64,000 bases of DNA from Hungatella sp. UBA4396 (GTDB taxonomy: Bacteria; Bacillota; Clostridia; Lachnospirales; Lachnospiraceae), in assembly GCA_002389905.1 (NCBI GenBank), contig DGRE01000045.1, positions 65,223-129,222 on the forward strand, written 5' to 3'. The stretch's first letter is position 1. The number at the start of each line of letters is the position of its first letter. Below, in pieces: positions 26,247 through 35,703 of the stretch. The translations under genes were made by a program, and so were the position numbers. The notes beneath the pieces are model-generated. The model worked only from the letters and a program-made list of their open reading frames with translations. It did not search any database and was not told the origin of the DNA.

Positions 26247-27788
26247 ATGGAGATGATTTTCGAATTTGTTATGGCATTGTTACCGATTATCTGGCTAATC
26301 ATTGCTCTGACAGCTTTAAAAATCCCGGGGTTTAAAGCATGTACCATCGCTTTGGCAATTGCATATGTACTTGCCGTATTTGTATGGAAGATGCCTTTTG
26401 TTGACAGCCTGGGCGCAGTTACGGAAGGGGCCGCACTAGCTTTATGGCCAATTATTATTGTTATAATTGCTGCTATATTTACTTACAATGTCTGCGTTGC
26501 CACAGGAGATATGGAAATAATCAAAAAAATGCTGGCAAATGTTACGAAAGACAAAAGGGTCTTAGTACTTATTATTGCATGGGGATTTGGTGGTTTTATG
26601 GAAGGAATGGCGGGCTTTGGAACAGCGGTTGCCATTCCGGCAAGTATGTTGGCCGGCCTTGGCTTTCCTCCGGTATTTGCAGCAATTGTCTGTCTGATTG
26701 CAAATGCAACACCGACAGCCTTTGGCTCCATCGGTATTCCTACCACCACGCTGGCTAATATCACAGGTATTAATGTTATTGATCTGTCTACCAATACCGT
26801 AATTTTATTAGCCTTACTTATTATCTTAACACCTTTTGTATTGGTATTTCTTACGGGTAAATCAAAGAATTCTTTAAAAGGAATAACGCTGATCACTTTC
26901 ATTTCAGGTATTTCCTTCTTGCTTCCTGAATATTTGGTGGCAAAATATCTGGGAGCGGAGCTGCCCGTAGTAATCGGAGCGGTTTGTTCCATGGCCGCCA
27001 CGGTTTTAGCCGCGGGGATTTTTGGGAAAGGCGAGGTGGATGAAAAGTATCTTCTGGAGGGCAGACAGGAGGTTAAAGTAACAGGGAAAGAAGCTGTGGT
27101 TGCCTGGAGTCCCTTCATCCTGATTTTTGTATTCCTTTTAGTAACGTCTAAAATGGCAGGACCCTTTAGCGAACTGCTGGCATCCGTGAAAACTACGGTA
27201 AGTATTTATCAGGGGAACGGAAGTTCACCGTATACCTTTTCCTGGCTTGCAACCCCTGGTTTGTGGATTCTTTTATCTGCCTTTATAGGAGGAAAGATTC
27301 AGGGACTGAGTATGACGGAAATGTTTGTAATTCTTAAAAAGACGATTCTTCAGATGATGAAAACGGTTGTTACCATTATTGCCATTATGGCAACAGCAAA
27401 ATTAATGGGATACAGCGGTATGATTGCTTCCATCTCACTTGTATTTGTGACCTATACCGGTTCTTTTTATCCCTTTTTTGCCCCATTCCTTGGGTCCATC
27501 GGAACCTTTGTGACCGGAAGCGGAACCTCTGCCAGTGTATTATTTGGCGGCTTACAGGCGGAAACCTCAGCAGCATTGGGACTTAACCAGGCCTGGATTA
27601 CAGCGTCAAATACAGCAGGTGCGGTTATGGCTAAGATGATTTCACCTCAGAGTATAGCAATTGCAGTAGCAGCGGTAAATCTGGAGGGCAAGGAAAATAT
27701 GCTTTTAAAGGGAACCATTAAATATTTTGTCCTTTTTATAATCATAGTTGGGGTTATTACTTATGCAGGTTCAAGACTTCTGGCATAA
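26247..27788 (+). CDS. lldP: L-lactate permease (LctP/LldP family)
   Basis: A 513-residue membrane protein with about 12 or more hydrophobic segments. Family patterns include FGGFMEGMAGFGTAVAIPAS, ANATPTAFGSIGIPTTTL and GTFVTGSGTSASVLFGGLQ. It imports lactate with protons. ATG at 26247 follows GGAGAAGCT; an upstream ATG at 26214 is possible but has a poor ribosome site. It is the first structural gene of the operon feeding the Etf-linked dehydrogenase. Confidence 0.93.
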   Translation: MEMIFEFVMALLPIIWLIIALTALKIPGFKACTIALAIAYVLAVFVWKMPFVDSLGAVTEGAALALWPIIIVIIAAIFTYNVCVATGDMEIIKKMLANVTKDKRVLVLIIAWGFGGFMEGMAGFGTAVAIPASMLAGLGFPPVFAAIVCLIANATPTAFGSIGIPTTTLANITGINVIDLSTNTVILLALLIILTPFVLVFLTGKSKNSLKGITLITFISGISFLLPEYLVAKYLGAELPVVIGAVCSMAATVLAAGIFGKGEVDEKYLLEGRQEVKVTGKEAVVAWSPFILIFVFLLVTSKMAGPFSELLASVKTTVSIYQGNGSSPYTFSWLATPGLWILLSAFIGGKIQGLSMTEMFVILKKTILQMMKTVVTIIAIMATAKLMGYSGMIASISLVFVTYTGSFYPFFAPFLGSIGTFVTGSGTSASVLFGGLQAETSAALGLNQAWITASNTAGAVMAKMISPQSIAIAVAAVNLEGKENMLLKGTIKYFVLFIIIVGVITYAGSRLLA

Positions 27789-27912
27789 CTGACGGTGAGC
27801 AAGATTATGTGAAATCTTAAAATTAAACTATAAAGTGTTTTATACTGTAGGTTTTGACTTGAATTACCACTGCCATACAGTAAGCCTGAAAAGGGAAGGA
27901 AAGGAGTTTTAA

Positions 27913-28701
27913 ATGAATATTTTAGTATGCATTAAACAGGTGCCAGACAGCAATAAGGTGGAAGTGGATCCGGTTACCGGCGTGTTGAAGCGAAACGGAG
28001 TGGAGTCCAAAATGAATCCTTATGATTTATACGCATTAGAGACTGCGCTGCGAATCAGAGAGAAAACCGGAGGCATTATTACTGTAATTACTATGGGACC
28101 GGGGCAGGCAGCGGGAATCATCAGAGAAGCTTTTGCCATGGGAGCAGATACCGGAGTACTGATATCCGACCGTAAGTTTGGCGGAGCCGATGTACTGGCG
28201 ACCAGTTATACCCTTTCACAGGGTATTAAACAGAGCGGGGAATTTGATCTGATTCTCTGCGGAAAACAGACTACCGATGGAGATACTGCTCAGGTAGGCC
28301 CGGAAGTGGCAGAATGGCTGGGTATTCCAAGCTTGTCTAATGTATCCCGAATAGTTGAACAAAAAGAGAGCTCCTTAGTAGTGGAAATGGATATGACTGA
28401 TGACATAGAAGTAGCAGAAATACAATATCCCTGCCTGCTGGCGGTGGATAAAGATATATTTATCCCAAGGCTTCCCTCCTATGTAAAGAAACAGGAGACA
28501 AAGGACAGAGAAATAAAAGTGATTACCCTTGCAGATCTGGAGGATAAAGAAGAGAAAAATTATGGCTTGAACGGGTCCCCCACACAAGTGCAGAAAATAT
28601 TTCCGCCCCAGGTAAATAACCACAGAGAAGTGTGGAACGGGGATAGTAAGGAACTGGCTGAGCAGTTATTTCATAAATTGAAGAAATTAAAATTTGCCTG
28701 A
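27913..28701 (+). CDS. etfB: Electron-transfer flavoprotein beta subunit
   Basis: A 262-residue protein starting MNILVCIKQVPDSNKVEVDP, the EtfB signature, with GKQTTDGDTAQVGPEVAEWLG in the nucleotide-binding region. In Etf-linked lactate dehydrogenases of acetogens (LctB) this subunit holds the bifurcating FAD. It is followed by etfA after 14 bp. The 124-bp gap behind the permease shows no convincing terminator. Confidence 0.95.
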   Translation: MNILVCIKQVPDSNKVEVDPVTGVLKRNGVESKMNPYDLYALETALRIREKTGGIITVITMGPGQAAGIIREAFAMGADTGVLISDRKFGGADVLATSYTLSQGIKQSGEFDLILCGKQTTDGDTAQVGPEVAEWLGIPSLSNVSRIVEQKESSLVVEMDMTDDIEVAEIQYPCLLAVDKDIFIPRLPSYVKKQETKDREIKVITLADLEDKEEKNYGLNGSPTQVQKIFPPQVNNHREVWNGDSKELAEQLFHKLKKLKFA

Positions 28702-28715
28702 GGAGGAAGATAGGT

Positions 28716-29912
28716 ATGGCTAAGTTAATTGTAAACCAGGAAAAGGTAGGAAACAAACAGGAGCTGATCAATATCTGCCCCTTTGGTGCCATTGAAGAAA
28801 AAGACAACTTGATTCAGATAAATGCTGCCTGCAAAATGTGTAAGCTCTGTGTGAAAAAAGGCCCGGCAGGAGCTATTGAATATGTGGAGGAAGCCGTTGA
28901 AGCCATAGACAAGGAGCAGTGGAGAGGAATTGCAGTATATGTAGATCATATTGACGGAGCGATTCATCCCGTAACCTATGAATTAATCGGAAAAGCAAAG
29001 GAACTGGCAGCAAAGATCAATCACCCTGTATATGCCGTAATGATGGGACACCATATACAGACACAGTGTGAAGAACTGCTGCATTATGACGTAGATAAGG
29101 TATTTGTTTATGATAAGGAAGAACTGGACCGCTTTAAGATGGAGCCATATACAAAAGCGTTTGAAGATTTTGTCGGGCATATAAAACCTACGGCTATCTT
29201 AATGGGAGCAACTCCGGTTGGCAGACAACTGGCACCAAGGCTGGCAGCCAGATTAAAGACCGGGTTAACTGCTGACTGTACTATCCTGGACATTAATGAA
29301 AATACGGATCTGGTACAGATCAGACCTGCTTTCGGCGGAAATATTATGGCTCAGATATTAACTCCCAATCACAGACCTCAGATGGCTACTGTGCGCTATA
29401 AGGTTATGGATGCACCGAAGAGAAAAGAAGAGGTGTCCGGTGAAGTTATTAACTGTGTGATTGATTCAAAGGAACTGGGCAGTAAGGTATCGGTTTTGGA
29501 TATTATTGCAAAGGAGAAAGAACAGTTTATAGAAGCCTCCGATGTACTGGTAGTTGCAGGCAGAGGTGTAAAAAAAGAAGAGGATCTTGAACTGCTAAGA
29601 GAACTTGCAGATATTCTGGGCGGTCAGCTTGCCTGCACTCGTCCGGTTATGGAAGCAGGATGGCTGGCAGCCAAATGTCAGGTAGGCTTAAGCGGACGTA
29701 CTGTAAGACCGAAGCTGATCATTACCTGTGGTGTATCCGGTTCTGTCCAGTTTACGGCTGGTATGAATAATGCTGAGCAGATCATTGCCATTAACAAGGA
29801 TGAAAATGCACCGATTTTTAAAACAGCTCATTATTGCCTGGTTGGGGATCTGTATGAAATCCTGCCGGAAATCATCAGCCGTATCAAAGCTGGTAAACCT
29901 ATTAGTGCTTAA
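28716..29912 (+). CDS. etfA: Electron-transfer flavoprotein alpha subunit with Fe-S domain
   Basis: A 398-residue EtfA with an N-terminal ferredoxin-like extension. Only four suitable cysteines occur there: Cys21 in NICPFGAI, then Cys39, Cys42 and Cys45 in CKMCKLC; the usual fourth Cys of the second motif is replaced (KKGPAG). This predicts one [4Fe-4S] cluster, as described for the LctC subunit of Acetobacterium woodii. The FAD domain at the C-terminus shows VVAGRGVKKEEDLELL, GWLAAKCQVGLSGRTVRPKL and CGVSGSVQFTAGM. It partners EtfB and the dehydrogenase encoded next. Confidence 0.95.
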   Translation: MAKLIVNQEKVGNKQELINICPFGAIEEKDNLIQINAACKMCKLCVKKGPAGAIEYVEEAVEAIDKEQWRGIAVYVDHIDGAIHPVTYELIGKAKELAAKINHPVYAVMMGHHIQTQCEELLHYDVDKVFVYDKEELDRFKMEPYTKAFEDFVGHIKPTAILMGATPVGRQLAPRLAARLKTGLTADCTILDINENTDLVQIRPAFGGNIMAQILTPNHRPQMATVRYKVMDAPKRKEEVSGEVINCVIDSKELGSKVSVLDIIAKEKEQFIEASDVLVVAGRGVKKEEDLELLRELADILGGQLACTRPVMEAGWLAAKCQVGLSGRTVRPKLIITCGVSGSVQFTAGMNNAEQIIAINKDENAPIFKTAHYCLVGDLYEILPEIISRIKAGKPISA

Positions 29913-29972
29913 ATGCAGTTGTAGCTGGAATGAAGTTAATATGCAGGCTATGAGAAAGGCAGGATTATTAAA

Positions 29973-31376
29973 ATGAATTATAAAAAGTTGGAATTGGAAG
30001 ATATTAATTATATAAGAAGTATTATAAAAGAAAACGACAGGGTTCTTTGCGGTGAAGATATTAATGAAGAATACAGCCATGATGAGTTAAGCGACACAGT
30101 CAGCTATCCGGATGTGGTGGTAAAGGTTAAATCCACCGAGGAAGTTTCTTCAATTATGAAATATGCCTATGAGAATGCCATACCTGTTACCCCCAGAGGT
30201 TCAGGCACAGGTCTGGTAGGAGCTTCTGTTGCAATCGAACATGGTATCATGCTGGATACCAGCCTTATGAACCGATTTCTGGAACTGGATGAGGATAATC
30301 TTACCATTACAGTAGAGCCGGGAGTATTGCTTATGGAACTTGCTGCCTATGTACAGGAGAGAGAGTTGTTTTACCCTCCGGATCCAGGTGAGAAGTCCGC
30401 TACGATCGGAGGAAATATCAGTACCAATGCCGGTGGTATGAGAGCGGTTAAATACGGTGTGACCAGAGATTATGTAAGAGGACTGGAAGTTGTGCTGCCC
30501 GATGGCAAGGTGGTGGAATTTGGCGGTAAGGTAGTAAAGAACAGTACCGGATATGCCATGAAGGATCTGATGGTAGGATCAGAAGGGACTCTTGGTATTA
30601 TTACCAAAGCAACCTTAAAGATTCTTCCTTTGCCAAAGAAAGCAATCAGTTTGCTGATACCTTTTCCAACTCTGGAGAAGGCAATCGGTACCGTACCTCT
30701 GATTATTAAATCCAAAGCCATCCCCACTGCTATTGAATTTATGCAGAGGGAAGTTATTATTGATGCAGAAAAATACCTGGGCAAAAAGTTCCCTGATAAC
30801 AGTGCAGATGCCTATTTACTGCTTAAATTTGATGGTAACTCTACGGAAGAAATTGAAAAAGATTATGAAAACGTAGCAAGAATCTGCCTGGAGCAGGGAG
30901 CTATTGATATTTTAATCTCTGATACCACGGAAAGAGAAGATTCCATCTGGAAAGCCAGAGGTGCTTTTCTGGAAGCCATCAAAGGTTCAACCTCCTTTAT
31001 GGATGAAGTGGATGTAGTAGTTCCCAGAAGTTCCGTAAATGAAATGGTGGAATATATCCACGGATTATATAAAGAAGTTAATATCCGTATCAAAAGCTTT
31101 GGCCACGCAGGAGATGGCAATCTCCATGCCTATATCTTAAAGGATGAATTAAGCGAAGAAGAGTGGGAGCAGAAAATGAAAGCTGCCATGGATAAGATCT
31201 ATGGAAAAGCCAGAGAACTAAGTGGTCAGGTATCCGGTGAACACGGTATTGGTTATGCGAAGAAGTCCTATCTTATGGAGTCGCTGGATCCGGCTACCGT
31301 TGAAATTATGAGGGGCATCAAGAAGGCTTTTGATCCAAAGAATATCTTAAATCCTCATAAAGTATGCCAGTTATAA
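29973..31376 (+). CDS. lctD: FAD-linked D-lactate dehydrogenase (GlcD/LctD-like)
   Basis: A 467-residue oxidase. The FAD_binding_4 domain shows TPRGSGTGLVGASV, DPGEKSATIGGNISTNAGGMRAVKYG and GSEGTLGIIT; the C-terminal FAD-oxidase domain carries FGHAGDGNLHAYIL and the GQVSGEHGIGYAK signature. In acetogens this enzyme forms a complex with EtfAB that drives lactate oxidation with NAD by electron confurcation using reduced ferredoxin. The Rnf complex encoded at 44-49 kb could supply or consume that ferredoxin pool, which is an inference. Confidence 0.92.
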   Translation: MNYKKLELEDINYIRSIIKENDRVLCGEDINEEYSHDELSDTVSYPDVVVKVKSTEEVSSIMKYAYENAIPVTPRGSGTGLVGASVAIEHGIMLDTSLMNRFLELDEDNLTITVEPGVLLMELAAYVQERELFYPPDPGEKSATIGGNISTNAGGMRAVKYGVTRDYVRGLEVVLPDGKVVEFGGKVVKNSTGYAMKDLMVGSEGTLGIITKATLKILPLPKKAISLLIPFPTLEKAIGTVPLIIKSKAIPTAIEFMQREVIIDAEKYLGKKFPDNSADAYLLLKFDGNSTEEIEKDYENVARICLEQGAIDILISDTTEREDSIWKARGAFLEAIKGSTSFMDEVDVVVPRSSVNEMVEYIHGLYKEVNIRIKSFGHAGDGNLHAYILKDELSEEEWEQKMKAAMDKIYGKARELSGQVSGEHGIGYAKKSYLMESLDPATVEIMRGIKKAFDPKNILNPHKVCQL

Positions 31377-31405
31377 ATAGTATTAGCGAGACATCAGGGG
31401 GTTAA

Positions 31406-31471
31406 ATGATAAGATTAAAGGCTAAGATACCTTGTGAAATCAAACATTTTAAACAGATCGGGGCTTATTAA
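31406..31471 (+). CDS. Possible 21-residue leader ORF before the HExxH gene
   Basis: ATG follows AGGGGG by 4 nt and the frame reads MIRLKAKIPCEIKHFKQIGAY. Its TAA overlaps the next ATG as TAATG, the geometry of translational coupling. Too short for any family call and possibly chance. Confidence 0.25.
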   Translation: MIRLKAKIPCEIKHFKQIGAY

Positions 31472-31917
31472 TGAACATCTATAACAACCAAAATTATTTT
31501 ACTAATAAGCAGTTACTTAAAATATTAAATAGACTTGGAGAAGCATATAAAATCAATAAGCTATATATTATTGAAAACAAATATGATCTTATAAAACACG
31601 GTGTTATTATGATGAACCCAATGGACTGGCCTGAAATTATTCGAGGTAAAATAGAAGGTTATTATTTACCAAATAGTAAAACAGTTATAGTGTATGTATT
31701 TGCTCATGAAGAATATGATGATTTTCAGAGTTCTCAGTTGTATTCTATTCATGCTCTGTTACATGAATTACGGCATGCTTATCATAAGAACCAGAATATT
31801 AAAGGAAGCGAAGAAGATTGTGATAATTTTGCAACTAAATACCTGAACAAGAATAGTAAATTCTTTTCGAAACTTATGAAATGGGAACATGAATGGGAAG
31901 TTGAAGAAGAGGATTAA
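31471..31917 (+). CDS. ImmA/IrrE-like zinc metallopeptidase
   Basis: A 148-residue protein with HELRH (an HExxH zinc motif) in SIHALLHELRHAYHKN and a downstream EEDCDNFATKYL acid that could be the third ligand. This arrangement fits the ImmA/IrrE-type or SprT-like metallopeptidases. No DNA-binding helix is fused. The gene is strikingly AT-rich compared with neighbours and stands alone between the lactate operon and a DUF4489 gene, without a visible repressor partner. Target unknown. Confidence 0.6.
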   Translation: MNIYNNQNYFTNKQLLKILNRLGEAYKINKLYIIENKYDLIKHGVIMMNPMDWPEIIRGKIEGYYLPNSKTVIVYVFAHEEYDDFQSSQLYSIHALLHELRHAYHKNQNIKGSEEDCDNFATKYLNKNSKFFSKLMKWEHEWEVEEED

Positions 31918-32153
31918 TATTACAGGAAAATTGAGTTCTGCTCCGTAACTGGCGCATGTATATGGGGAACTGAGTATCATGTACGAGGGCTGCTTGTCCA
32001 GTTAAGTCATTATAGTTGTGTGCAAGACAGGCAAATTCATGTTTTAGAATATACATTCTTAAGTGTAGCATATCCTTTTTCTCCCTAATATAATAGAATA
32101 TACCTTTTTGTACAAATGTTATTTTTCTATATATTTATAATGGAGGCAGTTTC

Positions 32154-32699
32154 ATGAATGATCAAGATATAAGAACATGCGAATGCGACTGCAGCGAAGA
32201 AATTCAGGATTGCAATTGCAGATGCGTATGTGAAAGACCCAGAAAATACCTTAAGCCCAATCGAACAACTTTAAAATGCGGCAGTCAGGTCAGCGCAACG
32301 ATTCCAGAAGAAACTTTAACTGGCACTACATTTACTTTGGCCACCCTAAACGTGAATACAAAAGGTTACCGGAGACCCTGCATCAAATTTGATTTTGCAG
32401 GCAACATCGTGACAACCGAGGCTGTTATTACCCTTAATTTCCAGATATTCAAACAGTGCAAAGGCCAGTTCGCCCCTATTCCTGTAGGATCTGTTTGGAC
32501 ATATTCACGGCTTGCAGCAGTCACTGAAAGTGATTCTTTCCGCTTCTTTTCCTGTGACTGCAATATCTGCGGTGAGGAATGCTGTGTATATAGCGTTGTT
32601 GCAACAGTAACAGGTATTTTACCGGAAATCAATGAAACAATAGGCTCTGCTGTTATTAATAATGTTTCTCTTTCCGCAATTATTGCAGAAAATATGTAA
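32154..32699 (+). CDS. Cys-rich DUF4489-type protein
   Basis: A 181-residue protein with a Cys-rich N-terminus (CECDCSEEIQDCNCRCVCE, seven Cys in 19 residues) and a second Cys group, CDCNICGEECC, near residue 140. Between them is a beta-rich region with KFDFAGNIVTTEAVITLNFQ typical of DUF4489. The family is found in clostridial spore formers and may be surface or coat related, but its role is unknown. A good ribosome site (GGAGG) precedes the ATG. It is monocistronic by appearance. Confidence 0.65.
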   Translation: MNDQDIRTCECDCSEEIQDCNCRCVCERPRKYLKPNRTTLKCGSQVSATIPEETLTGTTFTLATLNVNTKGYRRPCIKFDFAGNIVTTEAVITLNFQIFKQCKGQFAPIPVGSVWTYSRLAAVTESDSFRFFSCDCNICGEECCVYSVVATVTGILPEINETIGSAVINNVSLSAIIAENM

Positions 32700-32741
32700 T
32701 ACAGCACGGCTGGAAAAAATAATAACCTTTCAAGAAAAGCA

Positions 32742-32783
32742 AAACACCGGGAACTCTTGTATTCATACAGAATTCCGGTGTTT
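32742..32783 (+). terminator. Hairpin after the DUF4489 gene
   Basis: AAACACCGG pairs with CCGGTGTTT, with partial inner pairing. The T run is short, so it is a weaker terminator. Confidence 0.6.
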
Positions 32784-32966
32784 CCTGATGTTTTCATCAC
32801 TTTGCCCTTACAGGTTCACCCTCATTTGTCCATTCCGCGCAAAGAGCTGCCAGATGTCTGGAATAAAAGAATTTTAAGTTTTAAAACATTTATAATTTTA
32901 TGATATCATGTTATGAGCGGATACCATCAGCATATAATAGAACCAATAAGATCATTGGGGGAAGCC

Positions 32967-34265
32967 ATGATCATACACGTTGTTCAGCCTGGTGAGACCG
33001 TAGACTCCATATCGGAGCATTACAATATTCCTGCCTATAGACTAGTCTTAGAAAATGGAATTATAAACCCTGACAATCTGGCAATTGGTCAGACCATCGT
33101 CATTGTCCAGCCGGAAATCCTTTACACTGTCCAAGCCGGAGATACTTTAGAGAGCATTGCGGTGCAGTATGGCATTACGCCAATGGAATTACTGAGAAAT
33201 AATCCATACATTTCCGATAGAGAAGTTTTGCACATCGGAGAAACCATCGTAATAAGTTATCAAACCGATAGGACAAAGACAATTGCTACCAGTGGTTATA
33301 TCTTTCCTCACATAGAGAAATCTGTCTTAAAAAAAACACTCCCCTTTTTATCTTATTTAGCCATATTTAATTACAGAGCCACAAGCGAAGGAGAAATAAT
33401 TTGCAATGCTGACGATACCGAACTCATCCAGATAGCAAAAGATTACGGTGTCGCACCTATGATGTTTGTCTCCACCATTACGGAAGAGGGGATCGTCAGC
33501 CGCGAAGTGACCTATGATATTTTAAGTGATCCTTCCGTGCGGGACCTTCTTATTTATAATGCTCTCGATATAATGAGAACAAAAGGGTTTTATGGCATAA
33601 ACATATATGCCGAAACCATAACCTATGAAAATATAAATGCCTTTTCAGAATATTTAGAAAAGGCTGCTGCAATATTTCATGCAGAAGGTTACAGGGTAGT
33701 GATCACCATAACGCCGGTTATCAATATTGATACGCCCAACATGATTTTTGACAAAATAGATTATTCAAAATTATCTCAATTTGCAGATGCAATCATGTTT
33801 TCCTCCTATGAATGGGCAAGGTCTTATAGTTATCCAAGCTTAATTTTCCCGGTTAATGTCTTAAAACGATTGTTAGACTATTCACTTAGCATTATTCCGT
33901 CTGAAAAACTTTTTCTGGGAATCACCACCCTGGGCTATGATTGGACACTTCCATACGTTCCCGGAGCAACAGAGGCCACCGCAATCACTTATGACAATGC
34001 GGTGCAAATTGCAGCGAAAAACGGCATACCAATCCAATACGATGAAGCTGCACAGGCAGCTTACTTCTATTATGAGAATATTGACGGGACATTGCACATC
34101 GTGTGGACTAAAGATGCAAGAAGCTTTGATGCAAGAATCAGTCTCGTAGAAGAATTTAATCTCCAGGGCGTGTCTATTTGGACTGTTATGAGATTCGACG
34201 CCCAAATGTGGTTAATTGTTAACACACAATATTACATAGAGAAGGTTATGGGGATTGACAGATAA
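32967..34265 (+). CDS. LysM-GH18 spore-type protein (YaaH/SleL-like)
   Basis: A 432-residue protein with two LysM repeats (HVVQPGETVDSISEHYNIP and YTVQAGDTLESIAVQYGIT, residues 1-95) and a GH18 barrel. SleL/YaaH proteins are cortex-lytic N-acetylglucosaminidases targeted to spores without a signal peptide, as here. The catalytic strand reads YGINIYAETI: the Glu is retained but the Asp two residues before it in the usual DxDxE motif is Tyr. Activity may be altered or lost. ATG at 32967 has GGGGGAAG upstream; an earlier ATG at 32913 lies in the promoter-like region. Confidence 0.8.
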   Translation: MIIHVVQPGETVDSISEHYNIPAYRLVLENGIINPDNLAIGQTIVIVQPEILYTVQAGDTLESIAVQYGITPMELLRNNPYISDREVLHIGETIVISYQTDRTKTIATSGYIFPHIEKSVLKKTLPFLSYLAIFNYRATSEGEIICNADDTELIQIAKDYGVAPMMFVSTITEEGIVSREVTYDILSDPSVRDLLIYNALDIMRTKGFYGINIYAETITYENINAFSEYLEKAAAIFHAEGYRVVITITPVINIDTPNMIFDKIDYSKLSQFADAIMFSSYEWARSYSYPSLIFPVNVLKRLLDYSLSIIPSEKLFLGITTLGYDWTLPYVPGATEATAITYDNAVQIAAKNGIPIQYDEAAQAAYFYYENIDGTLHIVWTKDARSFDARISLVEEFNLQGVSIWTVMRFDAQMWLIVNTQYYIEKVMGIDR

Positions 34266-34297
34266 AGCGAAATCCGATACAATAATTACTAAGATAC

Positions 34298-34333
34298 AAA
34301 GGCGTTCTGCGAGGCTGCAGAGCGCCTTTTTTT
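34298..34333 (+). terminator. Terminator upstream of the ATP-grasp cassette
   Basis: A 13-bp stem (AAAGGCGTTCTGC/GCAGAGCGCCTTT, one G-U) with a GAGGCT loop and seven T. Nearly identical to the hairpin that closes the cassette at 39 kb. Confidence 0.92.
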
Positions 34334-34374
34334 CAATCTAACTGTCAAGTCAAATGTTCAGTGAGGTGAGGGCG

Positions 34375-35703
34375 ATGGAGATAAGAGAAGGAATGGATCT
34401 ATTTGAACGGACAGATACGGTTAATGGACTTCTGGCCCGGTATGGAGTGAAATTTGGGATTTATAAGGACAATACCTTTCAGGAGCAGCTTTTCCCATTT
34501 GATGCAATTCCCAGGGTGATCGGGAAAGACGAGTTTGCTTATCTGGAAAAGGGCCTAGAACAGAGGGTGACAGCTTTGAACTTGTTCCTAAGGGATATCT
34601 ACAATGAAAAAAAGATATTAAAGGATAAGGTGGTGCCGGAAGAATTTATCTATGCCTCCTCCGGTTATCTGGTTGAATGCGAAGGGATCGTGCCTCATAA
34701 GGGAGTATATTCCCATATATCAGGCATTGACCTGGTCCTTGGAAAGGACGGCGTTTGGTATATCCTGGAGGATAATTTAAGGGTGCCCTCCGGAGCATCT
34801 TATCCCATGATCGCCAGGGGACTGTGCCGCAGAAGCAGCCCCAGGACCTTTCGGAACATTTCCGTGGCAGACAACCGCAATTATGCAGACCTTTTAAAAG
34901 CCACCCTGGATCACGTCAATACAGGAGGCTTAACCGTGGTTTTGACTCCCGGACGGTATAATGCGGCATATTTTGAGCATTCTTATCTTGCAGAGCGGAT
35001 GCAGGTTCCTCTTGTCACCTGCCACGATCTGGAGGTGGAAAACGACAGGCTGTACTTCATCAATTACAATGGAAAGAAGGAGCCGGTAGGAGCGGTATAC
35101 CGCCGCATATCCGACGAATACATGGACCCCATGACCTTTAACAGGGATTCAATCATCGGCATTCCCCATATGTTTGACATTTACAGAAAGGGAAAGGTAG
35201 CTTTAGTAAATACCCCTGGCAACGGCGTTGCAGATGACAAGGGAATTTACTATTTTGTTCCCAAAATGATCCGCTATTACTTAGGGGAGGAACCCATCCT
35301 GCACAATGCGCCTACTTACCTGCCTTACTATGAGGAGGATATGAAATACGTGCTGGAGCATTTTGACAGTTTGGTATTAAAGGACGTTGCGGAGGCCGGG
35401 GGATACGGCGTTGTGTTTGGATGCAGCATGAGCGCAGCGCAAAAAGAAGCCTTTATCGAACTGCTGAAAAAGGAGCCAAGGCGTTTCATTGCCCAGGAGG
35501 TCATAGATTTCTGCGACCTTCCTATTTTGGAAAAAGGGGAGCTGGTGGACAGAAAGGCCGACTTAAGGGCCTTTGTACTGACGGCGGAAAAGCCGGTGGT
35601 GTGGAAGAGCGGACTGACCCGTTTTTCCAGAAATCCGGATTCATTTATTGTCAATTCATCTCAGGGAGGGGGGTTTAAGGATACATGGGTGCTAAATCAA
35701 TAG
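34375..35703 (+). CDS. Circularly permuted ATP-grasp type 2 protein
   Basis: A 442-residue predicted amide-bond ligase. Hallmarks of the circularly permuted ATP-grasp family are WYILEDNLRVPSGASYP, LTPGRYNAAYFEHSYLA, VNTPGNGVADDKGIYYFVP and DLRAFVLTAEKPVVWKSGLTR. The family always travels with alpha-E and transglutaminase-like proteins, as here, and is predicted (Iyer, Aravind and colleagues) to modify or make peptides; no product is established. ATG at 34375 follows GAGGTGAGG; an ATG 21 nt earlier would place that site inside the gene. It overlaps the alpha-E gene by 19 nt. Confidence 0.9.
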   Translation: MEIREGMDLFERTDTVNGLLARYGVKFGIYKDNTFQEQLFPFDAIPRVIGKDEFAYLEKGLEQRVTALNLFLRDIYNEKKILKDKVVPEEFIYASSGYLVECEGIVPHKGVYSHISGIDLVLGKDGVWYILEDNLRVPSGASYPMIARGLCRRSSPRTFRNISVADNRNYADLLKATLDHVNTGGLTVVLTPGRYNAAYFEHSYLAERMQVPLVTCHDLEVENDRLYFINYNGKKEPVGAVYRRISDEYMDPMTFNRDSIIGIPHMFDIYRKGKVALVNTPGNGVADDKGIYYFVPKMIRYYLGEEPILHNAPTYLPYYEEDMKYVLEHFDSLVLKDVAEAGGYGVVFGCSMSAAQKEAFIELLKKEPRRFIAQEVIDFCDLPILEKGELVDRKADLRAFVLTAEKPVVWKSGLTRFSRNPDSFIVNSSQGGGFKDTWVLNQ

